64,000 bases of DNA from Chitinophaga eiseniae (GCF_012641265.1 NZ_JABAHZ010000004.1:62001-126000); one strand, 5' to 3'. Shown: positions 8,387-17,681, numbered from the stretch's first letter. Notes: generated from the letters alone by a model not told the origin. Translations and numbers: made by a program.

Positions 8387-8851
8387 TTAGTTGGCTTTTG
8401 CGTTAAACATGCCTGGCTGATAATTGCCGGCTACCGGGCGGAAAGCGATATTGATGCGGTTATAGCCACTGATGGTGATCGCCGCGATGGTTAAGTCGAT
8501 CAGCTCTTCTTCAGAAAATTCCCGGCGGGCGGTTTCATATATGTCATCCGGCGCCTCGTTGGCATTGATGGCTTCTACCCAGGCAAAAGCGGCGCGTTCG
8601 CGGGTGGTGTACACAGGTGATTCTTTCCATGCCGGCAACATATACAGGCGTTGCTCTGTTTCGCCCATCGCGCGCAAATCTTTGGAGTGCATGTCTAAGC
8701 AATAGGCGCAGCCATTGATCTGTGATATGCGGAAATAAATCAGGTGAAGCAGCGGTTGTTCAATGCTGGATTTACCCAGGTACATGCCTAAGCCAAATAA
8801 TGCTTTTAGTGCAGATTGTCCTTTTTGCAGATAATTAATTCTAGGTTCCAT
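8387..8851 (-). CDS. Carboxymuconolactone decarboxylase family protein (AhpD-like)
   Basis: A 154-residue all-helical protein. The core motif is Cys48-Ala-Tyr-Cys51 followed by His55 (NGCAYCLDMHSKDL), the AhpD-type redox-active CxxC plus His. The sequence ISQINGCAYCLDMHS is the hallmark of the alkylhydroperoxidase-like subgroup, which reduces peroxides or organic hydroperoxides. It is the first gene of the ECF42 operon, 45 bases before the DGPF gene, suggesting that the sigma factor responds to oxidative or electrophile stress. That link is an inference. Confidence 0.9.
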   Translation of the reverse strand: MEPRINYLQKGQSALKALFGLGMYLGKSSIEQPLLHLIYFRISQINGCAYCLDMHSKDLRAMGETEQRLYMLPAWKESPVYTTRERAAFAWVEAINANEAPDDIYETARREFSEEELIDLTIAAITISGYNRINIAFRPVAGNYQPGMFNAKAN

Positions 8852-8985
8852 GATGTCGTTATTTAATTATTGAATGTTTGTGTTTATACTTCAATAATGC
8901 TCGGGTAAATCCGAATTGGACATCTAGCTGGAAAAATTTTCAAAAAAGTTTTAATTTCCTTGTAAATCCGCTACAGTACAGCACT

Positions 8986-10959
8986 TTAATTTTCCAATAA
9001 AGCTACTTTTGCCGCCATGCCATCCACTTTTTGGTTAGCTTCATCAGCAATAATGGCATTTCTACCGGCCCATTGCATTAGCTCCGTATTGTGCTGGTCA
9101 GCGGCAATCTGGGCTATGCGGAAGTAAGTATATGCCAGCAGCTCCGGCACCCGCGATACACATTGCAGGGCGCGTTGATAATAGCCCAGAGCTTCTGTAG
9201 GTTTATTTTGTGTGCTCCTGATCCGCCCCAGCTGATACAACAGCGAAAATTCCACCCCGGCGGTGTCATGGGTAATACCCTCCTTTAAATAGGAATGTGC
9301 CAGGCCAGCCGCTTCATCGTCCTTACCATCCATCCGCAGGCGGAGCACCCGCCCTGGTTTCGCCTGGGCATAAGCTATCCGGGCCAGCGAATCCTCCCAG
9401 TGCAATACCTTAAAATAAGGATCTACCTGCACTGATGCTACAGCGCTGTTTACCGGCAGCTGAAATGTTTCACTGCGGGCGGCGATGCTAATGTTTTCCG
9501 TAGACTGATGCCCATCTTTATAAGTAACCAGTACTTCCAGCGGTAACTCGTAAAGGCTGTCTTTTTGGGTAATGGTTAGCTGGAGATGATTACCTTGTTG
9601 TTGCCACTGTTGCTCCCAGGCCGGTGCCCCGGTACGTTCGAACCACTGCTGGTAAAACCATTGTAAACTGCGGCCATGGGCGGCAGCTATTTCCTGGAGG
9701 AACTGGTCCCAGCTTACGCCTTCATGACTGTACTTTTCGCCGATGGTTTGCATGGCTTTGTGGAAAACAGGTTTCCCTACCACATTGGATAATAATTCCA
9801 GCGCCAGGAATCCCTTACTATCTCCCAGTGTATGACCATTGCCGCCGGTGAGCGCCGGCAAAGGTTCATCATTACCCGCTGCCACATTTTTAAGATAGCC
9901 CAGCCCACTCTGATCCCGGAGGTAGCCGGCATACCCGGTTTTCCGATAATAAATGGCATGCGCACTATCAAAATGGCTCACCACCTGCAGGGAGCCATAC
10001 TGCGCCATGCCTTCCGACAGCATGTCGGCGCCTCTGAGGCCCTTCGACAGGATCTTGTTGCCCCACCACTGATGCCCTATTTCATGGCCAAAAAGGGCGT
10101 AGTTAAATTCATGCAGTGCGCCGGTGGGCATCACTACGCCGCCTAATACACTGGCGCCACCAATACCCGTGCGCTCGGATACCGCATCCGGAAATTCGAT
10201 GATGGAAAAATTGGGGATGGTTAAAGGACCGAATAGGGTGGTGAGATATTCCAGTACCATAGCGGCCTGCCGGGATAATTGGCTGCCATTCACACTTTTA
10301 CTGAGACTATAAGTATAAAAAGGATACTTACCCTGGTAGTCTTGCCGGGTATAATGGCCAATATAAAGAGAGAAGATATCGGGCTGGTCGTACCGGAATT
10401 CGGTCGTTTGTCCCGCGCCTGCCGGAGTGGCGGAGCTCATCCTGCTGGCTGCCATTACGGGCATAAAGCCGGTAGGAGCGGTTACCCGGATAGTGCCGTT
10501 GCCCCGTATGGCGTTGTCGGTACCATCGGCAGCGCGCGCCATCACCTGTGGGTACCATGCAGAGCCGTATCCACCGGCCATACAGAAGCTGCTGTCGATA
10601 TAAAACTGGAAAGCCGGTGCAGCGCCCCGGTCCAGGGTATAGCTAAAGCGTAAGACCGTGCCTTCTGGCAGCGGGTGGTTAAAACGCCAATGATAAACAA
10701 CATCGCCGGATTCGTTGGTGCTGGTGTCCATGGCGGCACTCCTGCCTTCCAGCTGCAACCGGGAATGGCCCTGGCCCCGGCTCATCACGATGGTCACGGT
10801 ATCAGTAGCGGGTGTACTGGTAGCAAACCGGAGGTTGCCCGTTACCAGGAAAGCTCTCTTTTCAGGATCAGCCTGCACCTGCAACTGGTAACTAAGCTGG
10901 CGCTGGGCACATAACCACAGGGGACATAACAGGAGCAGCAAAAGGATAAGTCGGCGCAT
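8986..10959 (-). CDS. Secreted M1-family metallopeptidase with C-terminal TPRs
   Basis: A 657-residue exported peptidase; the signal peptide is residues 1-18 (LLLLCPLWLCAQ). The zinc site is HEIGH at 292-296, with the third ligand probably Glu316 in LSEGMAQY. The spacing is one residue longer than the usual HExxHx18E. The N-terminal half is the beta domain of gluzincin aminopeptidases. The usual GAMEN exopeptidase motif is not obvious; GIGGASVLGG lies at about 265-274 in the region where it would be expected, so the specificity is unclear. The last 90 residues contain a TPR (LYQLGRIRSTQNKPTEALGYYQRAL). It is monocistronic. Confidence 0.87.
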   Translation of the reverse strand: MRRLILLLLLLCPLWLCAQRQLSYQLQVQADPEKRAFLVTGNLRFATSTPATDTVTIVMSRGQGHSRLQLEGRSAAMDTSTNESGDVVYHWRFNHPLPEGTVLRFSYTLDRGAAPAFQFYIDSSFCMAGGYGSAWYPQVMARAADGTDNAIRGNGTIRVTAPTGFMPVMAASRMSSATPAGAGQTTEFRYDQPDIFSLYIGHYTRQDYQGKYPFYTYSLSKSVNGSQLSRQAAMVLEYLTTLFGPLTIPNFSIIEFPDAVSERTGIGGASVLGGVVMPTGALHEFNYALFGHEIGHQWWGNKILSKGLRGADMLSEGMAQYGSLQVVSHFDSAHAIYYRKTGYAGYLRDQSGLGYLKNVAAGNDEPLPALTGGNGHTLGDSKGFLALELLSNVVGKPVFHKAMQTIGEKYSHEGVSWDQFLQEIAAAHGRSLQWFYQQWFERTGAPAWEQQWQQQGNHLQLTITQKDSLYELPLEVLVTYKDGHQSTENISIAARSETFQLPVNSAVASVQVDPYFKVLHWEDSLARIAYAQAKPGRVLRLRMDGKDDEAAGLAHSYLKEGITHDTAGVEFSLLYQLGRIRSTQNKPTEALGYYQRALQCVSRVPELLAYTYFRIAQIAADQHNTELMQWAGRNAIIADEANQKVDGMAAKVALLEN

Positions 10960-11011
10960 CTTTTTTTAAATACAAAGAAAAAGATCGATGACCAATAAAA
11001 ATGGAACCAGA

Positions 11012-11809
11012 TTAACTATTCAGGAGCTTCCTGAATTGATACGGCGTACTGCGATAGTGCCGGCGGAATATTCTCACCAGGTGGGAGGCATCCGAAAAGC
11101 CGGTGGCGAAGGCAATGTCGGCAATGGGGAGAGCAGTGGTAAACAACAGGAACAGGGCTTTTTTTACCCGCATTTCCAATTGGTATTCGCCAGGCGTCCT
11201 GCCTTCTTTTTCCCTGAATGCACGGGCCAGGTAAATAGGATGTACATATACCCGGGAGGCGAGTGATTGGATAGTATGATGGGTATCAAATTCGTTTTCC
11301 AGGATGGCCTTTGCTTTCGACAGCCAGGGCAGGCGGGAAGGAATTTTAACGGCACTTACATCCGACAGCCAGTCCAGGATATATTCTTCAGACATACTAT
11401 CCGAAGGGTCCTGCAGGAAAGAGTATAACAGCTGGTATAAATACTGGAAGGCGCCGGTTTTGTACACGGTTAGCCTGGTGGGTAATTGTTGTAGTGGCGC
11501 CAGCTCCTTTAACCCGGGATATTTAAATTCAATATTCAGGCATCTGCCGGGAATGGCATGGAACCGGTTGGCATGTGTATAGCCAGCAGGCCGGAACAAT
11601 ACTTCTCCGGGACGAATGGCTTGCTGCTGGCGACCCGCTACCTCCTCATATCCACCGCTGATCAGCAGGCTGAGGTACGCATTTTCATGATAGTGATCAT
11701 GCAAATGCGTATTGGGCTGATATGCGGTGATATTCAGCTTGAAAAGCGCTGTTTCGTTAAACTGCTGCTCTTTACCAAAATAATGTCCGGCAGAGAGAAG
11801 GATACTCAT
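11012..11809 (-). CDS. AraC-family transcriptional regulator
   Basis: A 265-residue regulator from the ATG at 11809 (MSILLSAG); a GTG 19 codons upstream is less likely. The N-terminal part is a cupin sensor domain (HDHYHENAYLSLLISGGYEEV, then RPGEVLFRPAGYTHANRFH). The C-terminal 100 residues hold two helix-turn-helices; the second is ADIAFATGFSDASHLVRIFRRH, followed by YRSTPYQFRK, the AraC signature. It is divergent from the serine hydrolase gene with a 150-base shared upstream region, so it may control that gene as well as itself. The ligand is unknown. Confidence 0.87.
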   Translation of the reverse strand: MSILLSAGHYFGKEQQFNETALFKLNITAYQPNTHLHDHYHENAYLSLLISGGYEEVAGRQQQAIRPGEVLFRPAGYTHANRFHAIPGRCLNIEFKYPGLKELAPLQQLPTRLTVYKTGAFQYLYQLLYSFLQDPSDSMSEEYILDWLSDVSAVKIPSRLPWLSKAKAILENEFDTHHTIQSLASRVYVHPIYLARAFREKEGRTPGEYQLEMRVKKALFLLFTTALPIADIAFATGFSDASHLVRIFRRHYRSTPYQFRKLLNS

Positions 11810-11959
11810 AAGGCTGGCCGGTGAAAGAATAGCGTTACCGGCAAAACAAATATACAGGAAAATCACCCGGTTTCGTCACAGCATTTACCGCTTTCACCAC
11901 ATGTGCATGCCGGTTTAATGAAAGCATTATAATATTGATGGCCTTATAAAACTATATTT

Positions 11960-13486
11960 ATGCGCTTGCTCATTATTGGAATAATATGCCTGGCGGCAGC
12001 GGCTGCCTTCGCTCAGGGCCGCGATACAACCCTGAAAGCCTATTTCGATAGTATTTCCGCTCATCATCTATACGACGGAAATATAGCTCTGACTGAAAAT
12101 GGGCATAAAGTATACGCCTTCTCCGGTGGATACGCCGACTATGCAACAGGACAACGCAATACCATGCAGTCTCGCTTTAACCTGGCCTCCATTTCAAAAA
12201 TATTCACGGCTACGGCTATCCTCCAGTTAAGAGATAAAAAGCAACTAAGGTTGGAAGACCCGGTTACCCGCTATCTGCCCGCGTTTCCGTTCCCCGGTAT
12301 TACCATCCGCCACTTGCTTACGCATACCTCCGGATTGCCTGATCTGGAATTGTATGAGGAGGTGGTTAAACAATATCCCGACTCGGTGATAACCAACGCC
12401 GTTGTGCTACCCCTGCTCCGGCAATGGAACAAAAGGCCCTATTTTACGCCGGGCGATCAATTCCGGTATTGTAACACCAATTACACGTTGCTGGCCCTAA
12501 TTGTGGAGACGATAACCGGCAGCTCGTTCCCTACCTACCTCGAAAAACATATTTTCAAGCCTGCCGGCATGAAAGATACCTATGTAGCAGTATATGGCAG
12601 CAGCCATTTCGAGGATAGCCTTCGTGTAAAACAACAGGTAAAACCTACATTCTATGACTCGGTCTACACAGATGCAACCCTCGTAAAGCGTTACCGGTAC
12701 AGTGAGTACAATAACCAGGCAAGCATAGGGCCATCCAATGTAATTACCACGGTAGACGATATGATAAAATTCGACAACGCCTATTTTAGCGGGAAACTGT
12801 TGAAGTTATCTACGGTAGAAGAGGCGATTACCCCACTAAAGCTTAATAACGGAAAGGAATATACGGAGCACATGGATACTATGTTGGGAGAAGGAACGGG
12901 GCAGTATGGTTTGGGCTGGGATATATTTACACAGCCAGGTTATGGAAAAGGAGTGGGGCATGGTGGGTTTAAATTTGGATTAGCCACCTTTTACTATCAT
13001 CACCTGGCAAGTAAACAGGTGGTGATTGCCTATACTAATGGCAACAGCAGGTTTGGAGAAAATGTAACGTCCTGTTTTTATATGTTAAATCATCAGCGGC
13101 CTATGCCATTGGATTTTAAAAGGTCTGCCGTGCGGGCCTATGCCAATGCGCTGATAACGGTGGGTGCTAACCACGCTGCCTGTATGCTGCATCTTTATAG
13201 AACAGATACTTCTCATTATTATTTTAATACGCGGGAGATGAACTTCCTGGGATACGACTTCTTATACCAATGCAGCACCAAAGGACATCAACAATGGTCG
13301 CTGGAAACATTTAAACTGAACACTTTCCTCGACCCTGGCAACTTCAATGTATACGACAGCTACGGAGAAGCATTGCTGGAAGCCGGTTACCGCGAAGATG
13401 CTATCAGGATGTACAGGAAATCTCTGGAGCTGAATCCTGTCAGTACGGATGGGATAAAGGCGATGAAGAAATTAGGATTAATGTAG
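11960..13486 (+). CDS. Secreted serine hydrolase (class C beta-lactamase fold) with C-terminal TPR
   Basis: A 508-residue exported enzyme; the signal peptide is residues 1-19 (AAAAAFAQG). The penicillin-binding fold motifs are complete: Ser77-Ile-Ser-Lys80 (SxxK), Tyr170-Cys-Asn172 (YxN), and His334-Gly-Gly in GVGHGGFKFG, in place of KTG. HLLTHTSGLPD is typical of the beta-lactamase/esterase family. The last 60 residues contain a TPR-like unit (YGEALLEAGYREDAIRMYRKSLEL), as in many Bacteroidota members. The family includes D-aminopeptidases, esterases and peptidases; there is no particular reason to call it a resistance enzyme. It is divergent from the AraC gene. Confidence 0.9.
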   Translation: MRLLIIGIICLAAAAAFAQGRDTTLKAYFDSISAHHLYDGNIALTENGHKVYAFSGGYADYATGQRNTMQSRFNLASISKIFTATAILQLRDKKQLRLEDPVTRYLPAFPFPGITIRHLLTHTSGLPDLELYEEVVKQYPDSVITNAVVLPLLRQWNKRPYFTPGDQFRYCNTNYTLLALIVETITGSSFPTYLEKHIFKPAGMKDTYVAVYGSSHFEDSLRVKQQVKPTFYDSVYTDATLVKRYRYSEYNNQASIGPSNVITTVDDMIKFDNAYFSGKLLKLSTVEEAITPLKLNNGKEYTEHMDTMLGEGTGQYGLGWDIFTQPGYGKGVGHGGFKFGLATFYYHHLASKQVVIAYTNGNSRFGENVTSCFYMLNHQRPMPLDFKRSAVRAYANALITVGANHAACMLHLYRTDTSHYYFNTREMNFLGYDFLYQCSTKGHQQWSLETFKLNTFLDPGNFNVYDSYGEALLEAGYREDAIRMYRKSLELNPVSTDGIKAMKKLGLM

Positions 13487-13492
13487 CCATCG

Positions 13493-13526
13493 TAAAAAAA
13501 AGGCAGCTGGAAAATAGCCAGCTGCC
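13493..13526 (-). terminator. Rho-independent terminator for the TonB receptor gene
   Basis: A 9-bp GC-rich stem (13502-13510 with 13518-13526) is followed on the minus strand by an eight-base T-run. It lies between the convergent serine hydrolase and receptor genes. Confidence 0.8.
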
Positions 13527-13549
13527 CATTGAGTATATATTAAAAATAG

Positions 13550-15892
13550 TTAGTAACTCACGGAAATGCCTATATTAAATGCTGCCCCTTTACCTTTGGC
13601 ATAAAACCCCGGAATCATGAACCACTGCGATCTTGCAGGGAAATAATCGGTATTAAAGAGGTTTTCAACACCCAGTGTCAGCAAGGTGCTGCGTGTTACC
13701 CTGTAACTGGCATTCAGGTTAAAGAGGTGATAGGGTTTTACGATACCCTCATTGCCCTTATATAACCCGCTGGGCAATTTTTCAAAACGATCCCGTTTCA
13801 TAATGCCAGTGTAATGTAACTGTACTTCCAGTGTGTTCAGCGGACGATAGCTGATGCTGCCGCCTATTTTCGGCGCAGCAATGCGGCGGTTGTTGAGGTA
13901 TACATCATAATGGTTAGCACGCCCGGTATCGGCTTTGCCCTCTGCATAGCTGAAGGAGGCATTCAGGTCCAGGTTGCTGAGCGGGCGGTATTGTACCGCT
14001 GCTTCAAAACCGTATATGCGTTCCGGTGTCCTGTTTACATTGAATAGATCAGTTTGGGCGTCGTATATCATTTCAGCACCCAGCCTGGAGGTGCTGATAA
14101 AGCCGGTGAGTTCAAAGCGGAATTGCTGCATTTTACTCACGAATCCCAGTTCATAGTTATTGACCTGTACAGCCTCGGTATTGATTTTCTTTAAGTCATT
14201 CACTTTGGCATCACGGAGCGCCAGGCCTACATCAGATACAGAAAAGCCCTGGGAGAAGCTGGCATAGGGAGAGAAGAGAGGAAGGCGGTTATAACGAAGG
14301 CCTACGTTGAACAGGGTAGCGGTATAGTTAAGATCCCCGCCTTTTACGGCAAAGCTGGGTGTTATCGTAGCACCGCTGGCGTTAGTAATCCGCAGGGTCG
14401 TATAATCGTTCACACCTATTTTCACGTTCTCTACCCGGATACCGCCTTTTACGATAAGGTCGTCCATCAAAGTCCATTGCGTTTCTGCGAAAGGAGCCAT
14501 GTTGAACATATTCATCTCTGGTACCCATACCCGCCCATCTACCAGTGGCTGGGAAGTAATATCGTTTACCAGGTCGGTGCCATAAGACAAGCTGCCTTTG
14601 TTACCTATAGGTGAATTGAACAGGACGCGAAATCCCTTTTTCTTTGATAAAGTATGCGATTGTCCATCGCCGCCTTCAAAGCGCCCCAGGGATACGTAGA
14701 AAATATCATCGCGCGATTCGTAGTAGGCATCGGTTTGTAGGCTGGTACCGCCAATGAGGCTGTCGGCATGCCAGGAAAGCTGGAGATTATGGTTGCCGTT
14801 GATACCAGTAGGACTACCGGCCTGTTTACCCAATACGCCGGTAGCCGGTTTGCCAGTGAGATAATCACCATTTACCAGGGTGTAGTTGGAATTTTGCAGG
14901 CTGCTGTACAGGTTGTACATGAGCTGAATACGGTGGCGGCGATTGGGCGTATAACCCAGTTTCACAAAAGCATTGTAGCTATCGGTTTCTCCCAGGCTGT
15001 AGTTTGGGCCTACCAATTGTCCTTTGGCATCTTTCCATTCGCCGGTACGTTCATACACACCGTTTACCACGTAATCAAATTTGCCGGACTTTCCGTGCAG
15101 CAACTGCCCGATACGGCCGCCCACACTGTTTTTGAGGCCAGCGAGCGATCCGGTGAGGTTTACACTCGTTTTGCCCCCGATGGCTTTATCTTCTTTGGGA
15201 GTCAGGGTAATATAGTTGATCAAACCGCCGGCAGCGCCATTGCCATAGATGGCAGTAGCGCCTTTGATCACATCGATGCGCTCCAGCACGGCCGGGTCAA
15301 TAGAACGCAGATCTACTTCTCCATTGCGCAGGGGAGTGGATTGGGGGATACCATCAATCATAATGAGTACGGATCTTCCGCGCAGCGACTGTCCTACATT
15401 ACTATTGGTTTGGGCAGATGGCGCCAGCCCGGGGACTTCATTGGCCAGTATCTGGGTAATGTCGGTAGTAACAGCCATGTTGTACTCCAGTGTTTTACGG
15501 GACAGCACTGTTACAGACGATGGGATATTATCAAGCATTTCAGGTTTACGGCTGGCAGATACTACTACTTCTCCCAGTTCCCGGGAAGAAGGCGTCAGCA
15601 GCCAGTCGACCGTTTGCTCACCTCCGGCCTGCAGCGTTTTGGATTGGGTATCATATCCCATTAAGGAAGCCGTTAACACTACCGCGCCGGATTGACTGGT
15701 TTCGATATTATATTTTCCATCCTTGTCCGTATAAACCGCGGTAGCGCTACCCTTCATCTGCACTGTGGCATACCGGAGGGGTTCGCGCCCTGAACGCACT
15801 ACGCCTTTAATAACGGTTTGCTGGGCGGAGGCTACTAAAGGAAAAAGACAGGAAAATAAAATAGCTACGAATAGGTTAGTTGAAGTTGACAT
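13550..15892 (-). CDS. TonB-dependent outer-membrane receptor (siderophore-type)
   Basis: A 780-residue receptor; the start is the ATG at 15892 (MSTSTNLF), as the longer frame begins with TTG. After a signal peptide (ending ASAQ) come a carboxypeptidase-regulatory-like domain (VIKGVVRSGREPLRYATVQ, about 25-105), a plug domain (GEVVVSASRKPEML, then RGRSVLIMIDGIPQ and IDVIKGATAIYGNGAAGGLI), and a 22-strand barrel ending in FNIGISVSY with a terminal aromatic. ARSQWFMIPG near the end and the ferric-siderophore-like plug suggest iron or another small chelate as substrate. There is no SusD partner. It is divergent from an AraC regulator at 16065, a classic arrangement for siderophore receptors. Confidence 0.9.
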   Translation of the reverse strand: MSTSTNLFVAILFSCLFPLVASAQQTVIKGVVRSGREPLRYATVQMKGSATAVYTDKDGKYNIETSQSGAVVLTASLMGYDTQSKTLQAGGEQTVDWLLTPSSRELGEVVVSASRKPEMLDNIPSSVTVLSRKTLEYNMAVTTDITQILANEVPGLAPSAQTNSNVGQSLRGRSVLIMIDGIPQSTPLRNGEVDLRSIDPAVLERIDVIKGATAIYGNGAAGGLINYITLTPKEDKAIGGKTSVNLTGSLAGLKNSVGGRIGQLLHGKSGKFDYVVNGVYERTGEWKDAKGQLVGPNYSLGETDSYNAFVKLGYTPNRRHRIQLMYNLYSSLQNSNYTLVNGDYLTGKPATGVLGKQAGSPTGINGNHNLQLSWHADSLIGGTSLQTDAYYESRDDIFYVSLGRFEGGDGQSHTLSKKKGFRVLFNSPIGNKGSLSYGTDLVNDITSQPLVDGRVWVPEMNMFNMAPFAETQWTLMDDLIVKGGIRVENVKIGVNDYTTLRITNASGATITPSFAVKGGDLNYTATLFNVGLRYNRLPLFSPYASFSQGFSVSDVGLALRDAKVNDLKKINTEAVQVNNYELGFVSKMQQFRFELTGFISTSRLGAEMIYDAQTDLFNVNRTPERIYGFEAAVQYRPLSNLDLNASFSYAEGKADTGRANHYDVYLNNRRIAAPKIGGSISYRPLNTLEVQLHYTGIMKRDRFEKLPSGLYKGNEGIVKPYHLFNLNASYRVTRSTLLTLGVENLFNTDYFPARSQWFMIPGFYAKGKGAAFNIGISVSY

Positions 15893-16037
15893 GTGTTCCG
15901 CTGAAATTTTTTGCAAAGTTAAAAGAGGGAAAACACGGCAGCGATCGTATCGGGAATTTGATTTATAGAAATGGGAAAATTTGTTTAATTTATGAGGTTA
16001 CTTCTCCTCCTGACATAAGGTTGTCGCTACGCCAGTT

Positions 16038-16045
16038 TACATTTG
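16038..16045 (+). promoter_or_regulatory. Candidate -7 box before the AraC gene
   Basis: TACATTTG matches TAnnTTTG 19 bases before the ATG at 16065. A TTG lies at 16021-16023, but the 14-base spacer is shorter than usual. It is in the 172-base region shared with the divergent TonB receptor gene. Confidence 0.35.
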
Positions 16046-16064
16046 TATCATCAAATTAAAAAAC

Positions 16065-16901
16065 ATGGAGGCAGATATTCAAACACTTTACCAGTCAGCT
16101 ATCGGCACGGTGCACAATTTCCTGTGCCAGTGCCGGCAGTGCAAGGTATCTGGTAAAGAATACCAGGAAACATTTTCTATCGCTTATATCCGCAAAGGCA
16201 ATTTCCGGTTTAAAGTGTTTAGGAACGACCTGGATGCCTATAGCGGTTTATTTCTCCTGTGTAAACCTGGTTATGAGCACCAGGTGGCGCATATACATGA
16301 TATTCCGGACGAATGCACTATTTTTTCTTTTCCGGTAGAAAGCGCGGCACTGTTACAGGAACAGGCTTCCGGGTTTGACTGGTTTTTTCAAAATCCGGAT
16401 ATACAGTCGGTGCTGGTAAAAGCTACGCCTGAAATGGAACTGCTGCATCAGCATATTTTCCACCTGCTTGGAAAACCCCATTATCCGCAACTATGGGTAG
16501 AACAGCTGATGACAACACTTTTTTTACGGGTATTATCGGCAGATAATGATTTGAAATCGCCGGTATTGAGTGATAAACAAAAAAGAAATTATTTGCCGGT
16601 GATAGAAACCGTGAAGGCGTTTATCCACGAAAACCACACCGACGTCATTACCTTGCCGCAACTAGCGGCACTGGGGCATATGAGCCCTTTCCATTTTAAC
16701 CGGTTATTCAGACAGGTTACCGCTACTACACCTTATCATTATTTATTGCAGGTGCGGTTGCAACAGGCACACCTGCAATTGCGCCATACCAACCTGCCAG
16801 TCACAGATATCGCTTTCTCCTCCGGCTTCAACAGCCTCGAACATTTTTCAGCGGCCTATAAAAAGCAATTTGGAAAATCACCATTAGCCACCCGCTATTA
16901 A
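16065..16901 (+). CDS. AraC-family regulator with N-terminal cysteine cluster
   Basis: A 278-residue regulator. The C-terminal 100 residues are the AraC DNA-binding domain (LPQLAALGHMSPFHFNRLFRQ and VTDIAFSSGFNSLEHFSAAYKK). The N-terminal sensor domain starts with a cysteine cluster, Cys21-x-Cys23-xx-Cys26 (FLCQCRQCKVSG), with further cysteines in FLLCKPGYEH and DECTIF. Such clustering could bind a metal or sense redox state, but this is only an inference. It is divergent from the TonB-dependent receptor gene, whose expression it probably controls. There is a single ATG, with no competing start. Confidence 0.88.
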   Translation: MEADIQTLYQSAIGTVHNFLCQCRQCKVSGKEYQETFSIAYIRKGNFRFKVFRNDLDAYSGLFLLCKPGYEHQVAHIHDIPDECTIFSFPVESAALLQEQASGFDWFFQNPDIQSVLVKATPEMELLHQHIFHLLGKPHYPQLWVEQLMTTLFLRVLSADNDLKSPVLSDKQKRNYLPVIETVKAFIHENHTDVITLPQLAALGHMSPFHFNRLFRQVTATTPYHYLLQVRLQQAHLQLRHTNLPVTDIAFSSGFNSLEHFSAAYKKQFGKSPLATRY

Positions 16902-16941
16902 AAAGCGCAATTTTCCTTAAATAGATGGGAGAGCCGCCGGT

Positions 16942-16949
16942 TAATTTTG
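16942..16949 (+). promoter_or_regulatory. Candidate -7 box before the DinB gene
   Basis: TAATTTTG matches TAnnTTTG and lies 19 bases before the ATG at 16969. No -33 element is evident. Confidence 0.35.
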
Positions 16950-16968
16950 TGGTATCAAATCATTAATT

Positions 16969-17376
16969 ATGAAAACGCAATTATTAACCACCCTGGAAAA
17001 TGCCAGGAATTATACCCTGGGGGTGGCAGCAGCGATGCCGGCAAAAAACTATGATTTCAGACCGGCATCAGACGTATGGACTTTCGGAGAATTGTTACAT
17101 CATATCGGTTATGGCATCGGTTGGTGGGAAGAGAATTTTATCAGGCAACAATCGTCCGACTGGAACCCGCCGGCCCCTGCTTCTGGTAAGGAGGCAACGA
17201 TGAGTTATTTAGATGGCGCTTTTGCTGCATTGAAAGAAAGCGTGGAAAAGAACGCCACCACGGATAAAGCGATAGCAGGATTTTATGCTACTATCGACCA
17301 TATTACACATCATCGCGGACAAGCTACTACCTACCTGCGTTGCAGAGGTATTGTGCCTCCGGAATATATTTATTAA
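16969..17376 (+). CDS. DinB family protein
   Basis: A 135-residue four-helix protein of the DinB/YfiT-like fold. The putative metal ligands are histidines in ELLHHIGYG (about 44-45) and in the C-terminal helix DHITHHRGQATTYLR, which is the characteristic end of the family. Members are metal-binding and include thiol transferases (bacillithiol/mycothiol) and many proteins of unknown role. The DUF1330 gene follows 17 bases later, so the two probably share an mRNA. Confidence 0.87.
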   Translation: MKTQLLTTLENARNYTLGVAAAMPAKNYDFRPASDVWTFGELLHHIGYGIGWWEENFIRQQSSDWNPPAPASGKEATMSYLDGAFAALKESVEKNATTDKAIAGFYATIDHITHHRGQATTYLRCRGIVPPEYIY

Positions 17377-17393
17377 CCTATAATAGCTGTTTT

Positions 17394-17681
17394 ATGCCAG
17401 TGTACTATGTAAATAGTTATGATATCACCAACATGGAGGAATATGCCCGGTATGGCCCGCCGGTAGCGGTATTGTTGGAGAAATATGGCGCTGAGATATT
17501 GGCGGCCGATCTGCAGGCTATTGGGGTAGAAGGTAGCCCCAGAACGATGAATGCCATTATCAGGTTCCCTTCAGAAGCAGCTGCGCTGCAATGCTATAAC
17601 GATCCGGAATACCAGCCCCTGAAAGCTATCAGGTGGAATTCCTGTAGTAGTGGAAGCATGATCCTGGTACATGGACTATAA
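17394..17681 (+). CDS. DUF1330 domain-containing protein
   Basis: A 95-residue protein; the start is the ATG at 17394 (MPVYYVNSYDITN) and not the longer frame, which overlaps the DinB gene. The ferredoxin-like dimeric alpha/beta-barrel pattern is clear: a first strand, EYARYGPPVAVLLEKYGAE, then a central strand, then FPSEAAALQCYNDPEYQPLKAIR, which is the DUF1330 signature. The function of the family is unknown. A strong terminator starts immediately at its stop codon. Confidence 0.87.
   Translation: MPVYYVNSYDITNMEEYARYGPPVAVLLEKYGAEILAADLQAIGVEGSPRTMNAIIRFPSEAAALQCYNDPEYQPLKAIRWNSCSSGSMILVHGL

Noticed and set aside
11960..13486. The serine hydrolase as an antibiotic-resistance beta-lactamase
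   Set aside because: It has the shared fold motifs but also a TPR tail and lacks a KTG triad; Bacteroidota have many such esterase or peptidase paralogues.
14768..15664. A 298-residue plus-strand open frame inside the TonB receptor gene
   Set aside because: It lies opposite a complete receptor with clear plug and barrel motifs; long antisense frames are common in GC-balanced Bacteroidota genes.
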